From Phlebopus portentosus (taxonomy: Eukaryota > Basidiomycota > Agaricomycetes > Boletales > Boletinellaceae), in assembly GCA_037892935.1 (NCBI GenBank), contig JAYXKI010000001.1, forward strand, positions 1,302,001 to 1,366,000: 64,000 nt of DNA. The letters are read 5' to 3'. Of this stretch, positions 23,366 to 35,643 are shown in pieces (position 1 is the stretch's first letter; every line of letters begins with the position of its first letter). Under the pieces are notes generated by a model. It searched no databases and was not told the origin of the DNA. It saw only the letters and a program-made list of their open reading frames with translations. A program made the position numbers and the translations under genes.

Positions 23366-24652
23366 CTATAACTTATCACCTTTCCGTTTGGACTTCTTTC
23401 CTTCATCCATTTTTTGGGCACGTTGTACCCATGCCAAACTAGCTTCGTCGATTAAGGGTAGCCGGGAAGACGTGTGGTGTAGACCCGCGGAGTTTGCTTG
23501 CTTCATCAGACTGACCCCGTATGATGCCGATTCTCGTGGCTGTCCATCTCTCATAAATTTCTTGTGCAAGTAAGTTAGCAACGGCACATCGGTAAGAAGC
23601 TGGCGATGGGTTCTTCGAAGGAATCTCGTCGGAAATACCGGAGCAGGAGAGTTCGCTAGAGTTTCCTCTTGACCAGTGCTCTCAGCTTCGTCTTTCTTTG
23701 CCAAAGCCGTCCGCTCGCGGCGTAGAACGGGCCATTGACGAATATCGCTAGTAGCCATGCTTTCCAATGATTCCAACAATCCACTATCCTGAAATCCACC
23801 TTCAGCCAGCCCAAATTCCTCCGTCTTCCGGATTCGATCTGAACCAGAGAAAGGCCTCACAACGCCTGCCCCTACGTCTATCGCCGAAACTGAAACCTGT
23901 AATGGCGGCTTTACTCTCCTTAGCTCCTCCGAGAAGAATCGCCATCGTGCGTTTACTTCGCGTCGCTTGCTTAAAGGACCGAGGAGACGAGCCTCCTCAG
24001 ACGAAGGGTCCACACGAGTCGACAGAGAAGGGGGTGTTTTGAGCTGTTGCGGGTGTAGGCCCCTGTCCGAACTTCGGGAGATAGATGAGCCTAGAAGGGC
24101 AACCAACTCTTTTGAGAAGGCTGGAGGACGGGATTCTTCGACACCGGGAATGATGGGCGGCGGCACCTCGGTCGCTTTGGAGTGACGAAAAGGCTTGCGT
24201 GCGTTTCAGCATACAAATGAAGCAGTCAAATAAACCACACGATACGCTACCGCTAGGAGCTCCCAACGAAGTTTGCCTACCCGACCATATGCAAGATTTA
24301 GTACTCTCATAAAGGCGTGCTTGTGCCCATCGTTAGCAGCTTTGAGCCTCCTAAGATCCTGCATTAATGTTTTAGTACGCCATTCTCTAACAAGGTTTGC
24401 CACGCACCTGAGACAATCTCTTCAGTTTCACAGACGAGCTCCTCCTATTTCGTGTGATGGCTCGGGCAGCCGCATCAACGTCGTCGCGACATTTAAACCG
24501 AAAAAATGCCCTATTCAAAAGGTTGGCTCAGCAAAGTCGACTCTCAAGGTATAAGTGCTATACCTGAGATACCCATAGGGCAATTTGTTTGCTTCGCGAA
24601 GAAGCGATCTATACAGAGATTTTACGACTGTATTTGGCGCGGAAGAGGACAT
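23366..24652 (-). CDS. LYR-motif protein with long C-terminal extension
   Basis: Four exons were resolved: 24652-24564, 24510-24408, 24358-24251 and 24193-23366, giving 375 residues. Exon 1 encodes VVKSLYRSLLREANKLPYGYL, whose L-Y-R triplet and following Arg/Phe-rich helix (RAFFRFKCRDDVDAAARA) define the Complex1_LYR fold. The third exon reads DLRRLKAANDGHKHAF and LAYGRVGKLRWELL. LYR proteins bind mitochondrial acyl carrier protein and help assemble respiratory complexes, Fe-S proteins or mitoribosomes, but most have 80-130 residues. Here about 270 more follow, with a conserved-looking patch SSEEARLLGPLSKRREVN. It resembles the uncharacterised fungal Cup1-like LYR group; I cannot name a function. 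The gene converges on SEC8 with 82 bp between stops. Confidence 0.82.
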
Positions 24653-25397
24653 GAATGAGAATGAATGTCGCATGAACCAATTGGGGAGGAATCAAGATCG
24701 ACATCTGCACGTGAAGGGCGTGGGAACGGCTACTTCATTGATTTGATTGATATTGATTCCCTCGCCTCAAGTCTTTCAAGTTATTTGTTGTCTGCTACGT
24801 GTTGATCTTACCACCGGAGGATATTGCGGACAATATCCTCCGGACAATTACCAAAATATGTTTTGGCAGCCACTAGAGGAGCGATGTTCCAGGCCGCTGG
24901 ATAACACCGAAGATACCGTCTTGTGTGCTTTGCCAGCTCACATGTACATACGCGATTTTTGACAGCTATGAGAGGTTCACGCACCACTTCTACGGTAAAC
25001 AATGGTCACGCAGACGAGTTATTCTCTTTTCTCAAATTATAGTCGCGTCTCTATGCCAAAGCGAGGTTCACGGTGCTCCTGGCGCTCCCCGAAAAGTGGA
25101 ACATACTCGGCTATTTCTAGGCTCGGGATTTGAGAACGCCACTAGTACTGTTCTCTAACTCTAGTAGCTGCCTTCATGATGCGCCTTTTTCCCCTCTCTG
25201 CGCCTCCTCGGTTGGGAAAAATGTCGGGTGTACAGCACTTGTCGGCAAGGATGTTTCTTCTTTTAGATCTGTGTAATTCTATCCGAGGTTGCTTGCAACA
25301 TGGTGTTCGCAATGTCATCAACACGAGGTCGAAGAATATAAAGCATGGCTAATATGCGGAGCTTTACTGTATAGGGCTTTAACAACTCTGCGCCGAT
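24653..25397. promoter_or_regulatory. Divergent LYR/endoglucanase intergenic promoter region
   Basis: This 745 bp region separates two divergent genes and must carry the control region of the cellulase. The clearest element is the perfect hairpin at 24814-24843. Open frames within it (for example 24747-24962) have no recognisable features. Confidence 0.6.
24814..24843. repeat. Perfect 13-bp inverted repeat with CGG half-sites
   Basis: The arm CCGGAGGATATTG (24814-24826) is followed by a CGGA loop and the exact reverse complement CAATATCCTCCGG (24831-24843). Besides its hairpin potential it places CGG/CCG triplets symmetrically, the type of site bound by Zn2Cys6 dimers. It lies 555 bp before the endoglucanase start. 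Confidence 0.75.
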
Positions 25398-27262
25398 ATG
25401 AAGCGTGTTGCACTTTCCATCGCAGCTTTTGCACCTCTCGCGTATGCTCAGTCTGGAGTAAGTACTCAAATGTAATTTATAGCCTTCACCCTCTGACTCT
25501 TGTCTGTCCAGCTCTATGGACAGTGTAAGCCCCTTTTTAAGCTCGACAATAGCAATATTGGGCTAATAGTTCACAATTGGAGGCGGAGGAATCGGTTGGA
25601 GTAGGTGTATTCTCTCTAGGCCTCTATCCCATTCTGACGGATTTCCTCTTTCTTCTAGGTGGTGCTACGACTTGCGCTTCGGGTAGTGTATGCACTGTCT
25701 TAAATCCCTGTTCGTTATTACTTCACCTCTTTTTCTTGAGTTGCTAAATTTTAACCCCTTTAGACTACTCGCAATGCCTTCCAGGGACAGCTGCACCGTC
25801 AGGACCCTCCGCGCCCTCAATCCCATTCATGGGTGGAGTGAACACTGCTGGCTATGATTTCAGCGTGGTAAGCATCAGCATCAAGGCTCTAAATCGAATT
25901 CAAAGGATTAACGCTGCCGTCGCAGGCGACCGACGGATCGTTCACTGGAACCGGTGTGTCTCCACCTGTCGCACAATTTAGCCACTTTACCAGTCAGGGA
26001 GCCAATATTTTCCGCATTCGTACGTCCGGTACACTCGCATACATACCTTCTCTTACGAAATGATGCTTTAGCATTTGCGTGGCAGTTAATGACTCCTACC
26101 GTCGGAGGCCCCATCAATGAAACATTCTTCCAAATGTATGCCTTGTCTACGTCGTAGACGTTTGTGACCTAATGTTCCTTTATACAGTTATGATAGTACA
26201 GTTCAGGCAGCACTGTCATCGGGGAGCAATGTCCATGTCATTTTGGATGTCGTAAGTTCATATTATACTTTCATAGAAATGACAAAATCAATCAGTGAGC
26301 AGCATAACTATGCCCGTTGGAACGGGGCAATCATTGCCCAGGGAGGACCAACCAAGACCAATTCGCTTCTCTATGGTCTCAGGTCGCCCAGAAATATGCG
26401 AGCGAATCTCGCGTTATAGTGAGTTTTCTTGTTGGTCATAGAGTCATTCTTAAGTAACAGGTCCATTTCTTCGTACAGTTTGGGGTCATGAATGAGCCGC
26501 ATGACATTCCAGACATTAGGACTTGGTCTAGTTCTGTCCAAGCAGCAGTAAACGCTATCCGTGCTGCTGGAGCAACTTCGCAATTCGTTTTAATTCCCGG
26601 ATCGAGCTGGTCTTCCGCCCAAGCCCTTCCGACGGAGGCGGGTCCTGACCTCCTTACTGTGACTGATCCCTCAGGCGGAACTTCCAAGCTGCTCTTTGAT
26701 GGTGAGTGGAAGTGAGCATGTTCCTTTTGACATTTGCTGAAAAGTATTGTTCAGTCCACAAGTACCTTGACAGTGATAACTCCGGCACACACCCAGGTAT
26801 GCATCGGCTTGTTACTTATGGTATTTATCCTGATCTTACATTATTATTTCTCTCTCATTCAGACTGCACGACGGACAATGTTCAAGTCTTCCAGACGCTT
26901 GTCGACTGGCTCAAGACAAACGGCAACCGTCAGGCAATCCTGTCCGAGACTGGAGGCGGAAATACCGATTCCTGCGTTACTGAGTACGTCTCAAGCTCCT
27001 GCAGAATGCATTCCCTATGCTAATGAATGGTCAGGCTTAAGTCTCAGCTCTCCTTCGTTAAGGAGAACTCGGACTCTATTGTCGGATTTACTGCTTGGGC
27101 GGCCGGCGCATTCGATACAACTTACGTTTTAACCCTGACGCCTTTCAATAACGGGACAGACCAGCTCCTCTGGACTGAAGCCAGTAAGTAGCTCGCGTAC
27201 GACTTCACTGGACTAACTGCTAATGTCAATTGTCTCACGTAGTCAAACCAAATCTGCCGTGA
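25398..27262 (+). CDS. Secreted GH5 endo-beta-1,4-glucanase with N-terminal CBM1
   Basis: Exon 1 (25398-25457) is a signal peptide (MKRVALSIAAFAPLAYAQSG). Four short exons then build a cellulose-binding CBM1: LYGQCGGIGWSGATTC and CTVLNPYYSQCLP, with its aromatic and cysteine residues. A Pro/Ser/Ala linker leads to the GH5 barrel: FMGGVNTAGYDFS, HVILDVHNYARWNG, GVMNEPHD (acid/base Glu), VHKYLDSDNSGTH and AILSETGGG (nucleophile Glu). The last exon ends IKPNLP at 27262. The layout matches subfamily 5 endoglucanases (Trichoderma EGII/Cel5A type) of about 400 residues. It cuts internal cellulose bonds outside the cell. More than ten introns interrupt it, including four inside the CBM1 region. Confidence 0.94.
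25512..25524 (+). other. 13-nt micro-exon of the CBM1
   Basis: Introns 25458-25511 and 25525-25582 leave a 13-nt exon encoding Leu-Tyr-Gly-Gln plus the first base of a Cys codon. Only this splicing gives the family motif YGQCGGIGW. Confidence 0.82.
25583..25600 (+). other. 18-nt micro-exon of the CBM1
   Basis: Introns 25525-25582 and 25601-25658 leave 18 nt that complete the Cys codon and encode Gly-Gly-Ile-Gly-Trp plus the first base of Ser. The next exon (25659-25709, 51 nt) continues SGATTCASG. Confidence 0.82.
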
Positions 27263-27509
27263 AACGGATATTCCTTTATTTCATTTCTCCATCCTCTTAA
27301 CCGGCCTCTTAGAAGATTGAAGTTGACTAATTATCTGGGCTGTATATCTATGAAAACCGGAATAAAATCTTTGCCTGAATTGGTTGTTCTTATTTGTAAA
27401 TAGGATCTTGTCACGGTTTTGTTGTGACATACTGTCATCACGTAAATCAAATTAGAGAGAAATTCTGAACCTAACTTGCACTCGGTAGTGCAGTACATAT
27501 TCTCGACTG

Positions 27510-29943
27510 ATGGTAGGCAACAAGGCACTCATGATGGCATTGCATTGAACAAATCGCCAGGCGCCCGCAAAGAAGAAGAATCTGAATCCTACTGGTCTTG
27601 GTCGTGCAATTATCAATCAGAAGTCCAGGGATGCTCGTCAGGCGCAGGAATCCAATCTGGTCGGTTTGAATGCTACGATAGCAAGGGACTCGGACTGATG
27701 CATCAGTAGTATACAACAGATGTCGACTCATCAAGCAAACTTCGATCGATGACGGAAGAAAAAGATTTGGACGAGTTTCTCAATACAGCTCAGTTGGCTG
27801 CGACCGATTTCACTGCTGGTATGCGAACTGTCCAATCCTTGAAGACAATTGACATACATTGATGAACGACAGAACGACAGAATATTTCTATCATTCAAAC
27901 TCCAAGTGCTAGTGCGACTTCAGCGCATAACCCGTTCCTTCTCTCAGATCAGGACGAGAAGCAAGCTCTTGAGAAGCACCGGCAGAACAAGGCGCGTTTA
28001 CGAGTGCCTCGACGACCTCCATGGGATCGGGGCATGACGAATGCGCAGCTGGAGAGGCAGGAACGTGATGCATTTTTAGAGTGGAGGAGAGGTCTTGCAC
28101 AGTAGGTATCGTATTCTCTAACTCATTTATAATCGATTGTTCATCTTCCGCTCTTCCGTCAGGCTGCAAGATGAGATGGGTCTGTTGTTGACACCTTTTG
28201 AGCGCAATATAGAAGTCTGGAGGCAGCTCTGGAGGGTCCTTGAAAGATCACATTTAGTTGTCCAGATAGTTGACGCTCGTAACCCGCTGCGCTTCCGATG
28301 CGAGGATTTGGAAACATACATCAAAGACATGGGAACTGCAGAAGGCGAACATGGTATCGGACGAGGCAGACGAAAATCTATGTTATTAATAAATAAAGCT
28401 GATTTGCTAACACCCGAACAAAGGTGGGTGCTATTCAGTGCTATTTTCTAGACGAAGTCGTTTTGTTGATTCTTTCAGGCGTTACTGGGCAGACTACTTT
28501 GATGAACAACATGTTGAATACGCCTTTTTCTCTGCTGCAAATGCGGTAGCGCTTCAAGAGGCGCGCAGACTTATTTCTCAAAATGGGCGCCATGAAGAAG
28601 CAAGGTCCGTGAAGAGAGCAAGCTCAGAAGCGGCAATTCAACTAATAACATCTTCAGTGACGAGCCTTCAGAATCGCCAGCATCTCCAACTTCCCGCGAA
28701 CCGCCGGAATCGGAAAGTGACGAGAGCAGCTCAAAAAGCGACGAGAGTGATGAGTCTCATATCGAACTCCGTAACTTTGGCGAAGAGGAAGACGTTGAAG
28801 ATCCAAGAACAAGGGTTCTGAGTGTAATAGAGCTCGAGGTTCTCTTCCTTCGTTGTTCACCGGACCTAAATTGTGTGTTAGACCTCGGGTGTGCTATGTC
28901 TTCAATCATACTTATTTAAAACCCTGTAGTATTTGCCGATGCTGACGGAAAAGCACCATCGAAACATGTCGTTGGCCTCGTTGGGTATCCAAATGTTGGG
29001 AAGTCGAGCACCATCAATTCTCTCCTGGGCGAGAAGAAAGTCAGTGTCTCGTCGACACCGGGAAAAACGAAGCATTTCCAAACGATAAATCTTTCCCCGT
29101 CGATCATGCTCTGTGATTGCCCTGGGCTTGTGTTCCCCCAATTTGCGACTACTAAAGCGGAGTTAGTCTGTGACGGTGTCTTGCCTATAGATCAGCTGAG
29201 AGAGTATACTGGACCGACCTCCCTCGTTGTCAAGCGAATACCGAAAACGATTCTGGAAGTTACATACGGGCTAACTATTCGTACGAGGACAGAGGAAGAA
29301 GGTGGTGATGGCAAGGTCACCTCCGAAGATCTATTAACAGCTTATGCTAGTAAGTCAGGAATCACTGCACGATATTCAGCGCTTAATTAGACCCGTTACG
29401 CCGTCAGTCGCACGAGGCTTTGCTCGCTCTGGTCAAGGGAACCCTGACGAAGCCCGCGCGGCACGATACATCCTGAAAGATTACGTGAATGCCAAACTCC
29501 TTTATTGCCATCCACCACCCGGGGTCTCTGATCAGGACTTCAATTCTCAAGCACACGAATACATACTGAGTCGGTTGGCTCGGCGTAAACGAGCGCCGGC
29601 CACCAGAGTCGGCAAAAATTCAGATACGTTTCTTAGCACAGGGGAAGACACAAAGCAGAACAACAAGGTTCATTCGGTCGATGATTCGTTTTTCTCTTCC
29701 GAGTCGACTTTATCTGCGCGACCATTTATACAGGGTCCTGGTCGTCACGGTCAGACCTTCTCCCGCTCGAATTTGTATCCACACCAGAATATCGTAAATG
29801 ACGATGGTACACCCCTTGAGGGTCGTCGGGCACGCATCGCGTCGCTTTTAGCAGTGAATGGTGGTGAAATAGGCGGAAAAGGTAAGAGACACTTTAAAGG
29901 AAATAAAAGGGTAAAACAGAGAAGCGGAAAGGGCTACGACTAG
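27510..29943 (+). CDS. LSG1: Large-subunit GTPase Lsg1
   Basis: A circularly permuted cytoplasmic GTPase of about 650 residues that releases Nmd3 from the pre-60S ribosomal subunit. The N-terminal motif is KKKNLNPTGLGRAIINQK followed by SRDARQAQESN. G motifs appear in permuted order: G4 INKADLL (about 28390), G1 GYPNVGKSSTINSLLG and G2/G3 STPGKTKH then DCPGLVFP (28980-29140). The C-terminal part reads ARGFARSGQGNPDEARAARY, ends in a Lys/Arg-rich tail, and has an acidic insert before G1. The only start that fits the family places ATG at 27510-27512, directly before a GTAGGC donor and a 48 bp intron (27513-27560), so the first coding exon contributes one codon. A second short intron joins NLV|DVDSSSKLRSM. 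Confidence 0.9.
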
Positions 29944-30134
29944 ACTGTATTAGCTGTGTTTTAATTAACATTAGGCTTGAGCATTGCTTTTTGTGAGTTT
30001 TCGATCTCATCAACAAATTCTCACGATGATCTGCGTGTCCAATTTTTTGGATGAATGTGACGGCCTCATCTTACATCCGCTCGGTAAAGCTATAACTTCC
30101 ATACCTACTTTTCTTGTTTTGCGTCCACCATATA

Positions 30135-33100
30135 ATGGGCAGTAAGAAAAGGAGCTCCGAATCAGCTTATACTGGCCAGCACAAGAAGGCACGGACTTCT
30201 GATAAAATTGAAGACAGGCCTCAACCTGTGTCTGTCCTTCAGCGGGAGGAGGTGGACTTCCCAAGAGGGGGAGGGACAAGCTTTACAGCAGTTGAATATA
30301 AGTCGATTAGGGCTGAAGCTTTGAAGGAGATTAATGATGAAGAGGTATTCAAGGTACCGTATATACGTTCATACCAATTCGTTTCAGCTCAATTCAAACA
30401 TTCTTGCTTCAGGAATCTGGCGCACGCAAGAAACCGGCCAAGAAGAGGAAGTCAGATATCGGATCTCAAATGAAGGGATCTGTTACGCAGCAGAAACCGA
30501 AGTCAATGGCTCCTAGAGTTGAACATTTAAATTATAAGGTAAGTTGGTACCATGATTGATCAGTCTGCTCGGCAGCTCAAATTCTCTACAGCGAATAGTT
30601 CCTGGCATGAAATTTCTTTGCCAAATTGTCGCAGTCTATCCATTCATCCTTATCGTCTCCTTGCCTGATCAACTCCTCGGTCATGTACCCATAACTCATA
30701 TTTCTTCGCAACTCACTAGTGCTCTCGAAGCCGCAGACGCGGAGAGCTTAGTGGGGGACGAATCGGACATCGAAGAAGATATTCTTGATAACAGAGGTCC
30801 CCCAGACCTTACAGAAATTTTCCGGACAGGCCAATACGTTCGTGCAGTTGTCACTGCAGTTAGGCCATCTGGGACGACCAACGGTCGTGTCTTTGGTCAT
30901 CACAGGGATGAATTGGAGAAGGCGAGCCGGCGAGTTGAGTTGAGTCTGATACCTGAACAAGTTCACATCGGACTTGCGAAGACAGATCTTGTCAAAGGCT
31001 TTGTGAGTGAGGACCAGAAGCCAAGAGGAACTGAGGGACTTGACTACTTTCTCTCCACAATAGACTCTATGTGCCGCAGTAAAGGCCGTCGAGGATCATG
31101 GCTACGTTTTGGATATCGGGCTGCTAGATATCTCTGGATTTCTACGGCACAAGAAGGACGGGGAGCCTCAAAAAAGTAGAATGCGTATCGGAAGCCTCGT
31201 AAATGTTGTGACGGAAAGGCTTGGTGAAGACGGGCGTACGTGCTTATTTACCGAAAATGAGAATGAGTTCAAGGCTTCAGTAGTATGTAACCTTACCTTT
31301 CGTCTGATGCATTTGCTGACGTGCTACCTCCCTATAAAGTTGAATGAAATAACAAGCGTATCGTCCCTCCTTCCGGGAGCGCTAGTACGAGCCCTCGTAA
31401 CAGCAACTGTTCCTTCAGGTCTCGTTGTACAGCTACTTGGTTCGTTTGATGGGACCATCGATCTCTATCATCTATCATCTGGTTCTTCGCCTTCGGATTT
31501 TAAAGTAGGCAAGAAAATCAAGGCACGGATTCTGTACAACGTTGCAGGGTCGAGTCCGCCGCAATTTGCTCTTAGTTTAAATGAGCACGTCATTTCACTA
31601 GATTCCATTAGACGGAAAACAGAGAATCAACGCTCCATACAGGAAAGCTTTCCTATTGGCACAATAGTGGAGTCGGTGGAGGTGAAAAGAGTGGAACCAG
31701 AGAGAGGATTGGTGGTTGCAGTGGAGGCAGGTGTTGGTGGCTTTGTCCATGTAAGTCCTAAACGCTGATAAACCACGAACGAGTGTTCCGTTCTAATGTT
31801 CTAATACAGATTTCTCATGTATCAGATGAACATGTTCCGTCACTATCTTCAAACTCTGGTCCATGGAAGGTGCACTCTGTACATCGAGCGCGTGTAATCG
31901 GCTTCCACGCACTTGACGGTATTCTACAACTTTCTCTCAGACCATCGGTTCTTTCGCAAAAGTTTTTACGTGTCGAAGATGTTAACGTCGGAGAACTTGT
32001 AAAAGGGACTGTCAAGAAGCTGACCGATTCGTGCCTCTTCATTTCACTAAATGGCAATATTGACGCAATGATCTGGCCAAATCATTATGCCGATATTATG
32101 TTGAAACATCCTCAAAAGCGATTTAAGCAGGGCTCTTCTCTAAAATGCAGAGTATGTTGAGTTTGTCTCTCTCTCCAGCCTCGTTAATCCAGCTTCACAC
32201 TCCAGGTGCTTGCGGTTGATCCTGACCGCAAAAGAATTATGCTTACGGCGAAGAAAACACTGGTCGAATCAGATCTACCGATAATTTCGAAGATCGAAGA
32301 CGTCGAAGCTGGCATATTCGCTCATGGTGTTGTCTGTAAGGCCAACGAGAAAAGCCTTCTCGTGGAGTTCTACAATCACATTCGTGGCGTCGTACCAATA
32401 AAAGAGGTCGGGTGAGTATTCTGATCAAAATCTAAAGCATGCACTGAGTTTCTTCATTTTGGTCAGCGAGACACCTATCACAAGTCTTGCGGAATCTTAT
32501 CCCATCGGAAAGCCTGTAAAAGTCTGTGTTCTCTCCGTTGACAGAGCAGAGGCGTGGATCGTCGCGAGCATTCGACAAGCAATAGAAGGGCAGTCACCTG
32601 TAGGCGACATCAAGAGCGTCGAGATCGGCCAGACCGTCTCTGGAACGGTTCAAGAAGTACGCGGAGACAATGTACTTCTGATCCTTGAACCCTCACAGGC
32701 TCGCGCTTTGATTTCTCTCCACAACGTAGCGAATAATCGCCGTAAAACTGTGGAACAACTTCGATCTTCATTGACTAGTGGTGAAAAGATGGAGGGACTG
32801 GTGGTAGTTTCCCGAAATCTTGATAAGGGTATCGTTATCGTCGCAAACCGCCCATCTCAGAAGTCCCAACCATCAAGTCGGGCGAGACTCGATCTGTGTT
32901 CCTTGTCCATTGGTTCCGTCATTTCTGGCCGGATCTCAAAGCACGGGAGGTACGGTGCCGTTGTGAAGTTCCCTGGGAAAGTGACTGGCATCCTACATTT
33001 AACAGACATGAAAGATGATTTCGAGCAAGGAAGCGTTCCACCGGCCGTAGACTCCTCGGTGACCGCGGCCGTCATTGCGATTGACAGTAATGCGAAGCGC

Positions 33101-35260
33101 CTGAAATTGTCCACAAGAAGGTCCCGGTTGGAAACAACTGCCGAGCACAGTGTGGTGGATCCAGAGGTTTCTGGTATCCAGGATCTCAAAGTCGGTCAAA
33201 AACTCAGGGGCTTCATCAAGAGCATAACGGACCATGGGATTTTCGTGACTATTGGTCGCGGTGTGGATGCTCGGGTGCAAATCAAGGAGCTTTATGAGAA
33301 GGTAAGCGTTGACACTGTATTCGATGTATCTATTTGCATAATTCAATTGCTTGACTGTATTTAGTACGTCAAGGACTGGAAGAGCGGATTGCAAGTGAAT
33401 CAAGCTGTGACCGGCCGTATCCTTGGGTATGTAGTACAATAGTGCCGTTAGATGATTCACCAACTAACCAGTTTTGTAGTATTGACCATGAAAAGCAGCA
33501 AGTAGAAATGTCTCTACGAGAAACGTCCACGGCGACCTCCCAAAATCCGAGGTCGTTTGCAGACCTCGCTGTGGGTCAGAAAATAGTCGGCAAAGTCAAG
33601 AAGATAGAGGCCTACGGCATTTTCATCTCTATCGAGGGTACCAAGCTGTCTGGTCTCTGCCACAAATCAGAGGTATGCAATGCCTGTTTCCTAGTGTATC
33701 AGATTTCTAAGAATAGTTCTGCAGATAGCTGACAGTAGAGAGGCAGACGTCGCTGTTGCCTTACGAAATTTTAGGGAAGGGGACCCCGTGAAGGCCATCA
33801 TTTTGGCTATCGATAACGAGCGGCGGCGAGTTTCCTTAGGCTTGAAGCCCTCCTACTTCTCCGAAGATCTTGATTCGCATGTCGAGAGCATAGAGGTCAA
33901 ATCTGACACAGACATTGATACAAATGAAAAGGCTCCGGTGCAGCAAGCCTCGTCTGATAATTTTGGACAGGAAAGAGAAGACGACGAGGACGTCGAAACC
34001 GTGGTCATAGACCCCGCACCGCTGAATGCCTCAAACGGCATCGAAATCGGTTCTCCTGAGCAGGCAGCGCTGCCGTTGGCGCCGGTGCTTCCATCGCAAG
34101 GATTTCGATGGACGAAAGAGGACAAGCCAGCTGATCGGGGTGGCGAGTCTTCGTCGGAAGAGTCTGATGAGGGTCTAGAGGAAAAGCGAAAAAAGAAGAA
34201 AAAGAAGATTGAACATGACTTAACTGCGGAAATGCAGACGCGCACGCCAGAGTCTGTCGCAGACTTTGAACGCCATCTTCTGGCTTCCCCTAACTCCTCT
34301 TTCCTTTGGATCCAATATATGTCATTTCAGCTTCAGCTCGCGGAAATTGACAAGGCACGGGAGATAGGGAGACGGGCTCTACAAGCGATTAGCATCAGGG
34401 AAGAACGAGAGAAGCTGAATGTTTGGATTGCATTGCTGAATTTGGAGAACACTTACGGGACGGAGGAGAGCCTCGAAGCGCTCTTCAAAGACGCGGCAAG
34501 GCACAATGATGCAAAGACAGTGTCTTTGCGTTTGGCAAATATACTCGACCAATCGGGCAAACCTGAGGTAAGAGTTTCTTGTTTCTATGCTAATAGTAGA
34601 TGATTTACCTCGCAACCAGAAAGCGGAAGAACAGTACAAGCGCACGTGCAAGAAGTTTGGTAGAAGCTCGAAAGTTTGGACGTTCTTCGGCGAACACTAC
34701 TTGCGACGTGGCCTCCTTGAAGAGTCACGCAAGCTTCTTCCCAGTAGTCTGCTCAGCTTAGAAAAGAGGAAGCGTAAGTTGTGATCTTATAAGCATTATC
34801 CGTCTGTTTCACATACCATTCCTTTCTTTAGACCTCAAGACGATCGCGAAGTTTGCTCAGCTGGAATATAAGTTTGGCGACCCAGAGAGAGGTAAGACGA
34901 TTTTTGAGGGTATCATTGACTCTCATCCAAAGCGATGGGATCTGTGGGCCATTTATATGGACATGGAAGCCGGCCAGAAAGATATCCAAAGCATCAGGTT
35001 TGTCTGTACATCGGGCATTCATAGACGGATTTAACTTCTAAGGTTAGAAACCTGTTTGAACGTGTGTTCACACGTAAAATGACAAACCACAAAGCAAAGT
35101 CAGTCCTTCTTAGACTGGTCTGCCCCAAAACTTACTTTTCACTAGAGCTTTCTTCAAGAAATGGCTTGAGATGGAGCGTAGGATCGGAGATGAGGAAGGA
35201 CAGGAGATTGTAAAGGAGAAAGCTGTTGAATGGACCCGACAGACCGCAAATACTGCATAA
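30135..35260 (+). CDS. RRP5: rRNA biogenesis protein Rrp5
   Basis: About 1,400 residues, nucleolar. A basic head (MGSKKRSSESAY) leads to a long array of S1 RNA-binding repeats, visible as VPGMKFLCQIVAVYPFILIV, PGALVRALVTATVPSGLVVQ, VGELVKGTVKKLTDSCLFIS, SIGSVISGRISKHGRYGAVV, VGQKLRGFIKSITDHGIFV and VGQKIVGKVKKIEAYGIFIS, each followed by its fifth strand. An acidic and Lys-rich linker (about 33890-34220) precedes the C-terminal HAT/TPR helical repeats (FERHLLASPNSSFLWIQYM, ARERARTIGRRAL-type helices, VWTFFGEHYLRRGLLEE, GDPERGKTIFEGI). Rrp5 is needed for both 18S and 5.8S/25S precursor processing. It follows LSG1 in tandem, 191 bp apart, another ribosome-biogenesis gene. Stop at 35258-35260. 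Confidence 0.93.
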
Positions 35261-35643
35261 AATGTACTCGTCCTGCATCCTAAATTCGCCTTGTTAACTG
35301 ATGGCATTGCTGTCGAGATTGATTCAGATGAAGTCAGACCACTATCAATAGTCGAAAGTAATGGAAGCTATTCCGATTGCTATCAAACTATGTTGACTGC
35401 ATAGTATGCTAGCACATATCCCAAATAAAATAACATATTTAGCTATACGAAAGGCAAAGAAGATTAAGGATAGTTATAAACCGAGGTCGGGAGTGGTCGG
35501 TAGTGCATAAAGGTCATTCAGAAGGGAGAAGGACGAAAGAACGAAAAAAGTGGTCAAAATATCGACGTAGGAAGGGTTGGAGGGTATCGGCGAGGGACGA
35601 AGAAAGCAAAAGTTACCATAAATTAATAAGTGAGTGTGAATAT
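35261..35643. other. Convergent 3' intergenic region
   Basis: AT-rich sequence between the RRP5 stop and the Tea1-like stop. No gene is visible; AATAAA-like runs occur near 35422-35430. Confidence 0.6.

Noticed and set aside
24747..24962. 71-codon plus-strand frame as a small secreted protein
   Set aside because: It spans the palindrome, has no signal peptide and sits in the cellulase promoter.
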